DNA of 64,000 bases. Source: UBA4636 sp963650915. GTDB lineage: Bacteria > Bacillota > Clostridia > Christensenellales > Borkfalkiaceae. Shown here piece after piece: positions 27,481 to 36,965 of this stretch (position 1 is its first letter; each line of letters begins with the position of its first letter). The stretch is taken from contig CAVJMJ010000012.1 in assembly GCA_963650915.1 (NCBI GenBank), positions 13,890 to 77,889 on the forward strand, read 5' to 3'. The notes below the pieces were generated by a model. The model saw only the letters and a program-made list of their open reading frames with translations. It did no database searches and had not been told where the DNA came from. The position numbers and the translations under genes are program-made.

Positions 27481-27680
27481 TTAATTTTTATGAGAGTGTG
27501 ATTTAGTTTTTACGATATTGCAATTAGATTTTTTAAGATGCAATTAGTCTTTTAGATTGCAACCGAATTTTACAACGTTTAAATATTTTTTGAAATATTT
27601 TTGTTTTTATAGCGTTGCGCCTCGATTTTTGCAAATCGACGAAAAGCCGTATTTTCGTAAATCAACGAGAAACTAATAAA

Positions 27681-29171
27681 TTAGTCTTCGTCGAAGGTGT
27701 CTTCCATATAGGTTTCGTAAGAAGTCGTATCTGCTTCCGTCATTTTACCCAAACGACGTTTAACGAAGTTTTCAAGGTTTTCTTTAACGGTGAAATCGTA
27801 AGTTTTGAGTTTAGCGGTTTTTTGTTCGTCCGTAAGACCTGTTTCGATTTTTACCGCGTAAACGTAGTCGTAAAGGGGAGTGGTGTCGGAAACGGCGAGG
27901 ATGTAGTCGCCGATAAATTCCGGTTTATAGAATGTAGAAGAAGTCTTTAACGAAACGTAAGTGATTTGTTCGACTTCCGCATTGCCTTCTAAAAGTGCGC
28001 TTACTTTGATTCTGTAATAATAGTTGGAAGAATCGGTCATGTAAACGTAATCGTCGGTGTAACTCGAAAGGGTGAGGGAAGAAAGTTCGTTCAAAACCTT
28101 TTTGTCGGTTACAAGGTAAGTCAATCCGTAAGTTCTGTCGTCGTCCTTATTGGCGTAATCGTATTTAACGAAGCCCAAAGTCGTGTCGAAGTAAACGATG
28201 CAGTTTACGTCTTTATAATAAGAAGTCGTTGCAAATACGGTGGAAGCGTTCGTGGTGGATTCGCTCAATAAAACGTTGTTTTCGCCCGTGAACGCACCGT
28301 TTTTGGAAGCGTAATATTTAACCGTCGTGGCAACGGTGGTGTCAACGTAAGTTTTGGAATAGAAAAGGTTTGCGCCGGTGTCTTTTATAAGAGTAAAGGT
28401 TGCGCCCTGGGTTCCGTCACTGCCTTCTAAAACGGTAGTCTTTTCGTCGCCGTTAAAGTTGAATTTAACGATGTTTTGGAAGGATTCGTCTTCGTCGCGT
28501 TCGTCGTCGTGAGCGGTTTCTACGTAGTAGCAGTAGGTTTTAGTCAAATCGTCGGAGAAAACGAAGTTTTGAACAGTTCCGCTGGTGGATAAAACGGTGC
28601 CTTTTTTTGTAGCGTCGTAACTTATCAAAACGTTGTTGCTGTCGCTGTCGGTGGTGTTTACGATAAGGTAAACCTTTTCGCCGTCCCGAACGTATTTATA
28701 ACCGGCGGTAAGACTTGCTATGCTTGTGATTTCTGTAGTGTCCGTGCCGTCGAGTTTGGTTCTTGCAAACTTCAAAGTGGAGTTTTGTACGGTACCAGAT
28801 TTATCCTTTTCGGTCGACGGCGTGGTGTAATAAACGTAATCGCCGTAAATATAGAAACCTCTGTTGGCTTCGTCTGCAGTCGAGTAGAAAAGTTTGGGGA
28901 TAACTACTTCGGAAGCGGGGTTATCGTTACCTAAATCGGCAACTTTGGTACGCAAAAGCGCGCCTTTTACGGGCGTACCGAAGGTATTGTCCGCGGTGTT
29001 GGATTCAACGCCGTTTATAAAGTAGACGTATTCGCCCTTAACTACGGCAAAACCGCCGTTAGAGGAAACTTCACCCGAATAATCGGTAACGGTGGACTTC
29101 CAATTGCCCGAGCAAGCGACGAGGGAAAGCGCAATGCAGAGAGCAAGCACTAAAGATAACAACTTTTTCAT
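27681..29171 (-). CDS. Lipoprotein with repeated YVYF-type blades (beta-propeller-like)
   Basis: A 496-residue secreted lipoprotein. The signal peptide MKKLLSLVLALCIALSLVAC ends in a lipobox with Cys20. The mature part contains recurrent segments such as EYVYFING, DYVYYTT, EKVYLIVNT, TKTYCYYV, NLFYSKTY and DYVYMTDSSNYYYRI, spaced about 45-60 residues apart, resembling the propeller-like domains of clostridial DUF5050-type proteins. The C-terminus is acidic. It probably sits on the outer face of the membrane; ligand and role are unknown. GGAG precedes the start, and a TATAAT element lies at about 29227-29232 on the minus strand. Confidence 0.75.
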   Translation of the reverse strand: MKKLLSLVLALCIALSLVACSGNWKSTVTDYSGEVSSNGGFAVVKGEYVYFINGVESNTADNTFGTPVKGALLRTKVADLGNDNPASEVVIPKLFYSTADEANRGFYIYGDYVYYTTPSTEKDKSGTVQNSTLKFARTKLDGTDTTEITSIASLTAGYKYVRDGEKVYLIVNTTDSDSNNVLISYDATKKGTVLSTSGTVQNFVFSDDLTKTYCYYVETAHDDERDEDESFQNIVKFNFNGDEKTTVLEGSDGTQGATFTLIKDTGANLFYSKTYVDTTVATTVKYYASKNGAFTGENNVLLSESTTNASTVFATTSYYKDVNCIVYFDTTLGFVKYDYANKDDDRTYGLTYLVTDKKVLNELSSLTLSSYTDDYVYMTDSSNYYYRIKVSALLEGNAEVEQITYVSLKTSSTFYKPEFIGDYILAVSDTTPLYDYVYAVKIETGLTDEQKTAKLKTYDFTVKENLENFVKRRLGKMTEADTTSYETYMEDTFDED

Positions 29172-29956
29172 CTATTACTCCTTTTGGTAACCGCAAACAA
29201 CGTATTTTTTGTCCGCAGCGGTAATATAATTATACCAAATCAAATATTTGACCGTAAAAAACAGTTCTCCTTTACGGCTCGTACTGATTATTATATACTA
29301 AAACAATAAAATAAGCAATAAAAAATGCGCAATTTTTTTCTTTAATTGGTTAAATAATTAACTAAAACGCCAAATAATCGGCGTAGCATCCGTCAGATAG
29401 GCGTTTATCGGCGTTATAGGCGGGTTTTTGAAGGGGCGGTACGAACGAAAGAAAGGTAAAATCGCCGAGAGATTGCAGATAGATTACAGAGAGATTACCG
29501 AAAGATAGTAAAAGTGGGCGTCCTTTCGTCGAAAGAAAGGTAAAATCGTATCGACGCTACCTTTTAGTTGCGGTGGCGTTGCTTTGTCGTTATGCAGGCA
29601 TTGCGTCGCAGTTAAAAAAAGTTTGAAACGCATTGACGTTGAAAAAAGATTGAAAATCGAGAAATGCAATTTGTAACCGATAATTGAGTTTTTACGTGTT
29701 TGTGCCGACGATTTGTTTGCGGTGACAAACGTACAGGCGAGTATTTTTAAGGCGGTTTTCAAAAGCGTTTTTTGCCGAGAATACGGCATTTTTAAAGCCG
29801 ACGTTTTAAGACGAAAGGCTTACCGAGCGTTTGCCGACGATTTAAAATGATGCCTTGCAAAAACATAACGGAAGAGAACTTTTAATTTAAAGAGTGTAAG
29901 TTCAACTCGCAGAAAAATAAAAAGCGTTTTTTATAGTCGTATCGACGGGAATTTTT
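29172..29956. other. Non-coding gap with short direct repeats
   Basis: No supported gene. A 19-bp direct repeat (CGAAAGAAAGGTAAAATCG) occurs at 29446-29464 and 29530-29548, around related AGATTACAG-type units. A minus-strand ORF here (29484-29789) is rejected. The right end leads into the small gene at 29957. Confidence 0.6.
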
Positions 29957-30214
29957 ATGCCTAACAATAATTTTATAAACCTTTTATCCAAATTGTCCGA
30001 AGCCTTGTTAAGTAGCGGACAAAAAAACGAAAAAGCGGGCTATAAGCCCGTTAACGACCAAAAATCAACCGACGGTTTATTCGGAAAGCCTTCCGTAAAC
30101 GGAGATTTTTCTTCAAAATCGCAACCGTACGTTTCGCCTAAACAGTCGGTCGTGGAAATGTTGCGCCGTCACGACGAAATATCCCGCAAAATAGACGCGG
30201 ATAAAACCAAGTAG
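29957..30214 (+). CDS. Small uncharacterised protein (85 aa)
   Basis: I do not recognise this protein. It is 85 residues, hydrophilic, with a short amphipathic N-terminus (NNFINLLSKLSEALLSSG), a Gly/Ser/Lys-rich middle and a helical C-terminus (VVEMLRRHDEISRKIDADK). The segment AGYKPVND is encoded by an exact copy of the dispersed motif GGGCTATAAGCCCGTTAAC (30038 onward), so the repeat has entered, or arisen within, a reading frame. A perfect hairpin (30196-30225) overlaps the stop codon and acts as a terminator, which supports a real gene. The ribosome binding site (GGGA) is weak. Confidence 0.5.
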   Translation: MPNNNFINLLSKLSEALLSSGQKNEKAGYKPVNDQKSTDGLFGKPSVNGDFSSKSQPYVSPKQSVVEMLRRHDEISRKIDADKTK

Positions 30215-30225
30215 TTTTATCCGCG
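30196..30225 (+). terminator. Hairpin overlapping the stop of the 85-aa gene
   Basis: CGCGGATAAAAC and GTTTTATCCGCG are perfect 12-bp complements with a six-base loop containing the stop codon TAG. A short GTTGTTT stretch follows. Confidence 0.75.
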
Positions 30226-30364
30226 TTGTTTGCGTAAACCGCTCCCTTCGGTCGCATTGACCGTTGCGGTTAAAATAAGCAGAAAAGACAAGCAGACAAA
30301 ACAAGCGGTTAAAATAAGTGGAAAAGACAAGCGGATAAAATAAATAATAAGTAAGACAAAATAA

Positions 30365-30398
30365 AATTGCCCGTCCTTCATATAGAAGGCGGGCAATT
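30365..30398 (-). terminator. pckG terminator
   Basis: AATTGCCCG and CCTTC on the left pair with GAAGG and CGGGCAATT on the right (one bulged base). On the minus strand the stem is followed by TTTATTTTG. It lies about 200 bp past pckG. Between it and pckG, the string TTATCGAAACCGAC occurs twice (about 30456 and 30490). Confidence 0.75.
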
Positions 30399-30594
30399 CG
30401 TTAAACTAAGCGATAGTTTTGATTTTATTTTTCAAATCGAAGTAGTTTTAATCGGTTATCGAAACCGACGGGTGTTTTAGGTTGTTTATCGTTATCGAAA
30501 CCGACCTAAAAGCACCAATCTCTAAAAAGCCGAAAATCGGTTATATCATTCATTCGGTTTAATTAACTATCGGGTTAATCAACTATCGGGTTAA

Positions 30595-32373
30595 TTATTT
30601 ATTGAGGTTGGCTTTTAAGGTTTCGAGTTCCGCTCTCAATTCCTTAGGAAGTCTGTCGCCGAATTGAGCGTAGAATTCTTCGATGCCTTTGGCTTCTTCT
30701 TTCCAAGTTTCATTATCTACGGAAAGCAAGTTTTCAACGGTTTCTTCGGTGATGTTCAAGCCTTCGATGTTGATATCTTTAGCGTAAGGAACGTAGCCGA
30801 TAGGAACTTCTTTAGCACCGACCTTGTTTTCGCAACGAGCCAAAATCCATTCGAGAACGCGTAAGTTGTCGCCGAAGCCCGGCCATATGAACTTGCCGTT
30901 TTCGTCGGTTCTGAACCAGTTAACGTTGAAGATCTTGGGTTTGTTGGTAATCTTTTCGCCCATTTCGATCCAATGAGCAAAGTAATCTGCCATATTGTAG
31001 CCGACGAAAGGTCTCATAGCCATCGGGTCACGTCTTACGACGCCTACCGCACCGGTAGCGGCAGCGGTAGTTTCGGAAGCCATTGAAGAGCCTACGAAGA
31101 CGCCGTTGTTCCAATCTCTCGATTCGTACACCAACGGAGCCGTTTTAGCACGTCTTCCGCCGAAGATAATTGCCGACAGAGGAACGCCGTTAGGTGCTTC
31201 GAACTGATCGGAAAGGCAGGGGCAGTTTACGGTAGGAGCGGTAAATCTCGAATTGGGATGTGCGCCGTACGTGGACTTATCTGCCTTGTCGTATTTAGAA
31301 GCGTCCCACTTTTCACCGCGCCAGTTAAGAGCGTTGGTAGGAGCTGGAGTATCCATGCCTTCCCACCAAACGGTGTTGTTGTCAAGGTCTTGTACTACGT
31401 TCGTGAAGATAGAATTCTTTTTGGTAGAAAGAAGAGCGTTGGGGTTGGAATGCATATTCGTGCCGGGGGCAACGCCGAAGAATCCGTTTTCGGGGTTGAT
31501 AGCCCAAAGTCTTCCGTCTTCGCCGACTCTTATCCAAGCGATATCGTCGCCGACCGTCCAAACCTTATAACCTTTCTTTCTGTAAAGTTCGGGGGGAATA
31601 AGCATTGCGAGGTTGGTTTTACCGCAAGCGGAGGGGAAAGCAGCCGCAACGTATTTAATTTCGTGTTGAGGATTTTCTATCCCGACTATAAGCATATGTT
31701 CAGCCATCCAACCCTCGTTTTTGCCGAGATAGGAAGCGATACGAAGTGCAAAGCATTTTTTGCCGAGAAGAACATTTCCGCCGTAACCGGAGTTAACCGA
31801 CCAAATGGTGTTGTCTTCGGGGAAGTGAACGATATATCTCTTTTCTTCGTCGAGTTCGGCTTTGCTGTGAAGACCGCGAACGAAATCGTTGCTGTCGCCC
31901 AAAGCTTCCAAAACCTTGTTGCCGTCTCTCGTCATGATGTGCATGGAAAGTACTACGTAGATAGAGTCGGTGATTTCGATACCGATTTTCGAAAATTTAG
32001 AACCTACCGCACCCATGGAATAGGGAATAACGTACATGGTTCTTCCTTTCATCGAGCCGTCGAAAATTTCGCCGAGTTTGGCGTATGCTTCTTGAGGATC
32101 CATCCAGTTGTTGATGGGACCTGCGTCGTCTTTGTTTTTGCAGCAAATGAAAGTTCTGCCTTCGACACGTGCTACGTCGTTAACGGCACTACGGTGTAAG
32201 TAGCATCCCGGTAAAAGTTCTTGATTGAGTTTGATGATTTCGCCGGTAGCGCACGCTTCTTTACGAAGTTCTTCGTACTGGGCTTCGTCGCCTGTAATCC
32301 AAACCACCTTATCGGGTTTGCAAAGTTGTCTTGAATCTTCAACAAATTGTAAAAGAGCTTTGTTGTTTGTCAT
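30595..32373 (-). CDS. pckG: Phosphoenolpyruvate carboxykinase (GTP)
   Basis: Interconverts oxaloacetate and phosphoenolpyruvate with GTP/GDP. In fermenters it often runs in the carboxylating direction toward succinate. The 592-residue protein has the PckG features: RTFICCKNKDDAGPINNWMDP, the P-loop FPSACGKTN at residues 246-254 with the hyper-reactive Cys250, the kinase-2 motif VGDDIAWIRVGEDGRLWAINPENGFFGVAPGT and the GTP-loop region near NWFRTDENGKFIWPG. Length and motifs exclude the ATP-dependent PckA. GGAGG precedes the ATG at 32373 by six bases. It is monocistronic with its own terminator. Confidence 0.97.
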   Translation of the reverse strand: MTNNKALLQFVEDSRQLCKPDKVVWITGDEAQYEELRKEACATGEIIKLNQELLPGCYLHRSAVNDVARVEGRTFICCKNKDDAGPINNWMDPQEAYAKLGEIFDGSMKGRTMYVIPYSMGAVGSKFSKIGIEITDSIYVVLSMHIMTRDGNKVLEALGDSNDFVRGLHSKAELDEEKRYIVHFPEDNTIWSVNSGYGGNVLLGKKCFALRIASYLGKNEGWMAEHMLIVGIENPQHEIKYVAAAFPSACGKTNLAMLIPPELYRKKGYKVWTVGDDIAWIRVGEDGRLWAINPENGFFGVAPGTNMHSNPNALLSTKKNSIFTNVVQDLDNNTVWWEGMDTPAPTNALNWRGEKWDASKYDKADKSTYGAHPNSRFTAPTVNCPCLSDQFEAPNGVPLSAIIFGGRRAKTAPLVYESRDWNNGVFVGSSMASETTAAATGAVGVVRRDPMAMRPFVGYNMADYFAHWIEMGEKITNKPKIFNVNWFRTDENGKFIWPGFGDNLRVLEWILARCENKVGAKEVPIGYVPYAKDINIEGLNITEETVENLLSVDNETWKEEAKGIEEFYAQFGDRLPKELRAELETLKANLNK

Positions 32374-32766
32374 TTTTTGCCTCCGTTTTAGGTATATTTT
32401 TTTATTTTTAACAGATTGAAATAGGTAAAGATGGTATTTTTACCGCATATAAAAGGGTAAACGCCCAACCTCCACCGCATATATTTTATATTAAAAAAGG
32501 CAAAAAGTAAAACGTATTTGCAAATCTTTTGAGTTTATTTTGCACGTTTACGATGAATTTTTTCGTCACTTATATTTTTTTGTCTTTAAAAGCGTGTTTA
32601 TTTCCTCTTTTTTGACAAAACAAGCCCGAAAAAGCCTTAAATTTTGCGTTATCGTTTTATTACCGCTAAAAAAAGACGATTTCGGTAAATTATGTATCGA
32701 TTATATCGATAAGAATAAAAGAGCATATCAAAGCATAAATTATTATGTCGATTTACGGAGTCTTTT

Positions 32767-33627
32767 ATGCCATACAAACGTCTTTTAAAACTTGAAAACA
32801 ACAGTCGTGCCGTTGCGGTTTTGCGTATTTTCGGCGAAGAAAATTCGGCAAAGATTTCGGTATCGCTTATCGAAAAAAAGTATATAGACGCACAAATTTT
32901 TCTTTACGACGGAAAAAATTATCACCTCGTTAAAGACGGGCAAATTTTAGAGGGCGCGGATTTTTCTTCCCGCGCGTGTTGCGCCTTTTTACTGAACGGA
33001 AAAATCGTTGCCACGGCGTATTACGGCGGACTTAAAATAGACGAAGAAGGTTTTTTGAATTTTGAGAAGATTGTTAAGAAGGGCTTTAAAAACGAGAAGG
33101 GCGAATTCTCGCAAGATATTTACGACGATGAGAAAATCGCAGAAGAAAATTATTACGAAAAGGACGGGTTAGATGAAAAACAAACTGTTTGCCATGATGA
33201 GATTGAAAAATACGATCACCTTAAAAAGGAAGACGCATTTAAAGCGTTTAATGCTTTTGAAAATGAAAAGGACTTATCTTTTGAGGAACGCTTACCAAAC
33301 GATAGGGCAAGCGAAAACGATTCTTTTACCGAGCAAGATTATAAAAAAGAACTTTACGAGTTTTATAAAATCGTTTCGGGAAGAGAAAGAGTCGGCGATT
33401 TAGAAAACATGATCTCGGGCTCGGTGTTTTACAAAATGGGCGAGGAAAAGTTTTATCTTTTCGGGCTAATTAAAAACGAAGGCATGCCCGTTTACTTTTG
33501 TTACGCCGTTCCGTCAAATAACGGAAATCCGCCAAAGGGCTTTGAAAAGGGTTATTTCGTGCCGAAAAGTTATTTTGATCGTCAAAACGGCTATTATTGC
33601 CTTTTTCAGCGCGCAAAAAAAGCGTGA
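32767..33627 (+). CDS. Uncharacterised two-part protein with an acidic linker (286 aa)
   Basis: I do not recognise this protein. An N-terminal part (about residues 1-105) looks like a beta-rich domain (AVAVLRIFGEENSAKISVSLIEKKYIDAQIFLYDGKNYHLV) and a C-terminal part (about 195-286) contains NMISGSVFYKMGEEKFYLFGLIKNEGMPVYFCYAVPSNNGNPPKGFEKGYFVPKSYF. They are joined by about 85 acidic, Glu/Lys/Asp-rich residues with no hydrophobic segments, so a cytoplasmic protein is likely. Similar layouts occur in uncharacterised clostridial proteins. GGAG lies before the ATG and a good terminator follows, supporting expression. Confidence 0.7.
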   Translation: MPYKRLLKLENNSRAVAVLRIFGEENSAKISVSLIEKKYIDAQIFLYDGKNYHLVKDGQILEGADFSSRACCAFLLNGKIVATAYYGGLKIDEEGFLNFEKIVKKGFKNEKGEFSQDIYDDEKIAEENYYEKDGLDEKQTVCHDEIEKYDHLKKEDAFKAFNAFENEKDLSFEERLPNDRASENDSFTEQDYKKELYEFYKIVSGRERVGDLENMISGSVFYKMGEEKFYLFGLIKNEGMPVYFCYAVPSNNGNPPKGFEKGYFVPKSYFDRQNGYYCLFQRAKKA

Positions 33628-33775
33628 AGTCATTTAAGTTTGCTGAACGCATCGCTTAAAGAGAATATTTATCAACGAATCATATTTTTATAAAGGCGTA
33701 CGGTTTTATAAAAAGATGATTTTTCTTCACGCTTAACAGCCGTTTACCTTTAGCAAAAAGTATTGTAATAACGGC

Positions 33776-33804
33776 AAAAGACCGCAAAATTGCGGTCTTT
33801 TTTT
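33776..33804 (+). terminator. Terminator after the 286-aa gene
   Basis: GACCGCAA pairs with TTGCGGTC around a two-base centre (realistically a shorter stem with a tetraloop), flanked by A and followed by seven T. Downstream to 34087 there are two dispersed-motif copies (33825 variant and 33896). Confidence 0.9.
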
Positions 33805-33992
33805 GTGGTTTTTACTTAAAAACGGGCGTATAGCCCGACTTATCGTTCTTTTTTTAAAAGACAACAACCCGTTTTATTAAAAATTACCGATAACGGGCTT
33901 ATAGGGGTGGTTTTTAAAGAATAACGGTTCGTTTTTTATATAAAAACGAAAATGCAACTAATACGTTTTTAAGCATTTTTTTACATTTCGTA

Positions 33993-34021
33993 TTGACAAA
34001 ATTATCCTTTATCTATATAAT
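33993..34021 (+). promoter_or_regulatory. Consensus sigma-A promoter of the lipoprotein/secreted-protein operon
   Basis: TTGACA (33993-33998) and TATAAT (34016-34021) are perfect with a 17-bp spacer. A GGAGG ribosome binding site leads the gene at 34088. Confidence 0.92.
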
Positions 34022-34087
34022 AAAATAGAGGCGCAAATATAAAGGAGGAGCGCACAAGTAACCAAACAATTTTTATGGAGGTAAAAA

Positions 34088-34525
34088 ATGAAAAAACTAT
34101 TGGCAATTTTTATTGCGTTCGTTACGCTGTTTTGCGTTACGGGTTGCGGACTTTTCAACAAAGACAACGAAAAAGACAAGAAATACGACGTGACTATAAA
34201 AGTTACGTCTAATCACGGCGGGGAATGGATATTTACGCCGGATATTAAAGAACTGCATGTCGAAATTCCTTACGACGGTTTGGAAAGGCGTTTTTACGTA
34301 GATTGTTACCAACTTAAAGATCATCCAAGATGGAGTGAAAAATGGTTTGATATATCGGGCGATAATGGGTTTTACATTCATATGCAAAAGAAAGTATCTG
34401 GATTAGGGTATGAACCTGTAAAGTCTATTGTAGAGAAAGGTGATTACTGTTGTACAATAACAACCAATATGACGTCAAGGCTATTCAATTTCAGATCAGT
34501 TTACTTTTATATCACGATAACTTAA
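34088..34525 (+). CDS. Small lipoprotein of unknown function
   Basis: A 145-residue predicted lipoprotein. The signal peptide MKKLLAIFIAFVTLFCVTGC has a clear lipobox with Cys20. The mature domain (about 120 residues) looks beta-rich (YDVTIKVTSNHGGEWIFTPDIKELHVEIPYDG) and ends in alternating hydrophobic strands. I do not recognise a named family. GGAGG and a perfect promoter lie upstream. The next gene starts 16 bp after its stop, so the two are an operon and the proteins may act together on the cell surface. Confidence 0.75.
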   Translation: MKKLLAIFIAFVTLFCVTGCGLFNKDNEKDKKYDVTIKVTSNHGGEWIFTPDIKELHVEIPYDGLERRFYVDCYQLKDHPRWSEKWFDISGDNGFYIHMQKKVSGLGYEPVKSIVEKGDYCCTITTNMTSRLFNFRSVYFYITIT

Positions 34526-34541
34526 TTTTTACGGAGATAGA

Positions 34542-36044
34542 ATGATGAAATTATTAAATAAATTAACTGTTTTTGTTTTCGGTATAGCGATAGTTGTTTC
34601 GTGCTCGATAATAGTGAAAAGCAACGTAAATATAAAAGCATATGCGTTAACAGCTAATTATCCTACTGTGGAACAATATACTAACGAAGATACTTTGTTA
34701 AAAAGTGATGGCACTAAAAGTACAAAAGATATACAAACATTTGCTTCAGAAGTAAAAGCCGCTTCGAACGGTACGCGATTTGACGAGTTAGCGGAAGTAA
34801 TACCCGCACAGTATCTTAATTCAGCCGAACCAAATGCAGTATATCAGTATAACGGGAAAGAATACGGCTTTTACGTTGTTAAAGAAACAGTTGACGAAGA
34901 AATTTATTTTGACGTATTGCTTATAGATTTTATTTATGAGTTCGACAATAGCGGACATACTCAATCCGAATACAAGATACGTATTAAGCCAATATTGCAA
35001 CAAAGTTTTTTACGCGTAACCAAGGAAGACGGGCGTTTTACTTGGCAAAAACTCACAATAGGAAGATATAGATATTATGTAAAAAATCCTCGGTTTTTAG
35101 CAGGATTGGAAAACGAAAACGCCCTAAATTACGGAGATCCTGCCTATTCAAAAAACACAGATGACGGTATCATTATCAAACAGGCAAGAGTAAATTATAG
35201 TGAAACGTCTTATATGAATGTTTTAGAATTTATCAGTAGAACTACTGTTTTTGCAGCCAAACTGGCTGTTAGTTATGCATTGCCCGCGTTGCTTGATGTT
35301 TACGCAGAATTGGGAAACTTGCCAGAATTGCATAACTTAAACAGTATTTTAGATCTTATCGAATTTGCTTTTGATGTCATGGACGGAACTGTAGATATAG
35401 TTCAAGAAGCGACAGAGAAAACCATAGAATATCAAAACGAAACTAACATACATACCGCAAAATCTAAAGCGGAACAGTTGGCTACGAATCAGTCGGGTTT
35501 TTCGCGTCTTATAGCAGTCGCACCCGCAACAGAAGGAGACGTTTATTTAACCGATGTAAGCAACTCTTATGCAGAACTCATAACTGAACTTGATAATACG
35601 AATTATCAAAGCCGGTTAACTCAACTCTGCGAGTTTGATATAGCGCGACGCCCGTATCCGATAGGTGAAATGAGAGAAGTAGATAAAAATTTACGGTTTG
35701 GCAAGGAACGTATATTGTTTGAAGATGCCGATCCTCAATTTGAAATCCCCGGCAATAACTTTGACGATACAAGTGTAAATTTATATCTTTTACCAAACGG
35801 CAAACAAACCGTGAAATTCAGACCTCAATATACCGGAGATTACACGTTTACGTTACCGACTAATTTAAGTTTTTCTTTGAACGGCGTACCGTACGAGGTA
35901 ACACCAAATGGCAAATATACCATGAGGCTAAACAAAATCGAAGCCGATTCAAACAACCCGGACGATCCTAATAATGACCGATACGAATACATAACAATTA
36001 CGAATAATTCAACTTTAAAATATAGCAACGCCGAGGCGGGTTAA
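34542..36044 (+). CDS. Large secreted protein of unknown function (500 aa)
   Basis: A 500-residue exported protein with an N-terminal hydrophobic segment (residues 7-26) but no clear lipobox (VVSCS is poorly placed), so it may be signal-anchored or cleaved near YALTAN. A central segment at about 222-300 (VFAAKLAVSYALPALLDVYAELGNLPEL) is predicted helical and partly hydrophobic. The C-terminal 110 residues (NLYLLPNGKQTVKFRPQYTGDYTFTLP and onward) look like an Ig-like or jelly-roll beta domain. No family recognised. Codon use appears more AT-rich and poorer in CG than the neighbours, a possible sign of transfer. It is co-transcribed with the lipoprotein gene and ends in a strong terminator. Confidence 0.7.
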   Translation: MMKLLNKLTVFVFGIAIVVSCSIIVKSNVNIKAYALTANYPTVEQYTNEDTLLKSDGTKSTKDIQTFASEVKAASNGTRFDELAEVIPAQYLNSAEPNAVYQYNGKEYGFYVVKETVDEEIYFDVLLIDFIYEFDNSGHTQSEYKIRIKPILQQSFLRVTKEDGRFTWQKLTIGRYRYYVKNPRFLAGLENENALNYGDPAYSKNTDDGIIIKQARVNYSETSYMNVLEFISRTTVFAAKLAVSYALPALLDVYAELGNLPELHNLNSILDLIEFAFDVMDGTVDIVQEATEKTIEYQNETNIHTAKSKAEQLATNQSGFSRLIAVAPATEGDVYLTDVSNSYAELITELDNTNYQSRLTQLCEFDIARRPYPIGEMREVDKNLRFGKERILFEDADPQFEIPGNNFDDTSVNLYLLPNGKQTVKFRPQYTGDYTFTLPTNLSFSLNGVPYEVTPNGKYTMRLNKIEADSNNPDDPNNDRYEYITITNNSTLKYSNAEAG

Positions 36045-36074
36045 CGGTTACCGCCACGGCGTTGTAGTTTTTTC
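36026..36074 (+). terminator. Terminator of the secreted-protein operon, overlapping the coding end
   Basis: CAACGCCGAGGCGG (36026-36039) pairs with CCGCCACGGCGTTG (36051-36064) with one mismatch, followed by TAGTTTTTT. The left arm encodes the last residues of the protein. Confidence 0.9.
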
Positions 36075-36382
36075 GGTAACGGCGGGCGTAAAAACATACT
36101 TTATCGGTAAAACTTCGGGATATAATCAAAAGCCGAAGTTTGCCGTCCGTAATACGTAAAGGTCGTCATCTAATTACGTAAAGTTTTACTTGCGTAAAGT
36201 TAGCCGGTTTAATTATATTAAGTTTGCCGTTATTAAGTTATCGTTTTAAATACGTAAAGTTTGTCTTGTGTGCCGTATCGGGTAAAAAACACAATATATT
36301 GTGCGGTGACCTAAAATATACAAAAGTTTACGATTTTTGAATAAAAAAGAGTAATAAAGCAAGAAAAAATCGGCAAAAATGC

Positions 36383-36411
36383 TTGACTTAAATATAATAA
36401 TAAGTTAAAAT
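36383..36411 (+). promoter_or_regulatory. Promoter and leader of rplM-rpsI
   Basis: TTGACT (36383-36388) and TAAAAT (36406-36411) have a 17-bp spacer. A leader of about 95 nt runs to the rplM ATG; it may hold an autogenous L13 site, but I cannot recognise the published L13 leader fold. The rest of 36075-36380 holds repeated TACGTAAAG-type strings and no gene. Confidence 0.7.
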
Positions 36412-36515
36412 GTGATAGTCGCTTGATTTGTGCGAAGGTTTTTTTATGCGAATTAGCCCCTTGCTTGAAAAATTGAAGGCATGTCAATCGCAATATTAAT
36501 TCGGAGATGTTTATC

Positions 36516-36950
36516 ATGAAATCATATATGGCAAATCCCGCCACGGTTGAGAGAAAGTGGTACGTCGTCGATGCGGCAGGTATTCCGCTCGGCAGAGTCG
36601 CTTCTCAGGTAGCGGCGATTTTAAGAGGCAAACATAAACCTACTTTCACCCCCAACGTTGATTGTGGCGATTTCGTAATCGTTCTCAACACGGATAAGGT
36701 AGTTTTAACCGGCAAAAAGCTCGAAAAGAAGCTTTACACCTATCACACCGGTTACATCGGCGGTTTAAAGCAAACGCCTTATAAAGACATCATGGCGAAG
36801 AAGTCCGACTTAGCCGTTTACGAAGCGGTTAAGGGCATGCTTCCCAAGAACACTTTAGGCAAAAAGATGCTCAAAAAGCTTCGCGTTTACAAAGGCGCCG
36901 AACACAAACAACAGGCTCAACAACCTGTAGAGCTCAAGATTGACTACTAA
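36516..36950 (+). CDS. rplM: 50S ribosomal protein L13
   Basis: A 144-residue large-subunit ribosomal protein. MANPATVERKWYVVDAAGIPLGRVASQVAAILRGKHKP and DVGDFV-like VDCGDFVIVLNTDKVVLTGKKLEKKLYTYHTGYIGG are canonical L13, as is YEAVKGMLPKNTLG. The ATG at 36516 follows GGAG; a start at 36507 would add three residues without better spacing. It is coupled to rpsI 15 bp downstream. In most Bacillota this pair follows truA; here the ecf-truA operon is about 19 kb away. Confidence 0.97.
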   Translation: MKSYMANPATVERKWYVVDAAGIPLGRVASQVAAILRGKHKPTFTPNVDCGDFVIVLNTDKVVLTGKKLEKKLYTYHTGYIGGLKQTPYKDIMAKKSDLAVYEAVKGMLPKNTLGKKMLKKLRVYKGAEHKQQAQQPVELKIDY

Positions 36951-36965
36951 TAAGGAGAGTACATC

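Noticed and set aside
29484..29789. 101-codon minus-strand ORF
   Set aside because: Lies in a repeat-containing gap, no ribosome binding site, no recognisable domain.
31258..32199. 313-codon plus-strand ORF
   Set aside because: It is the antisense shadow of pckG, which has full family motifs on the other strand.
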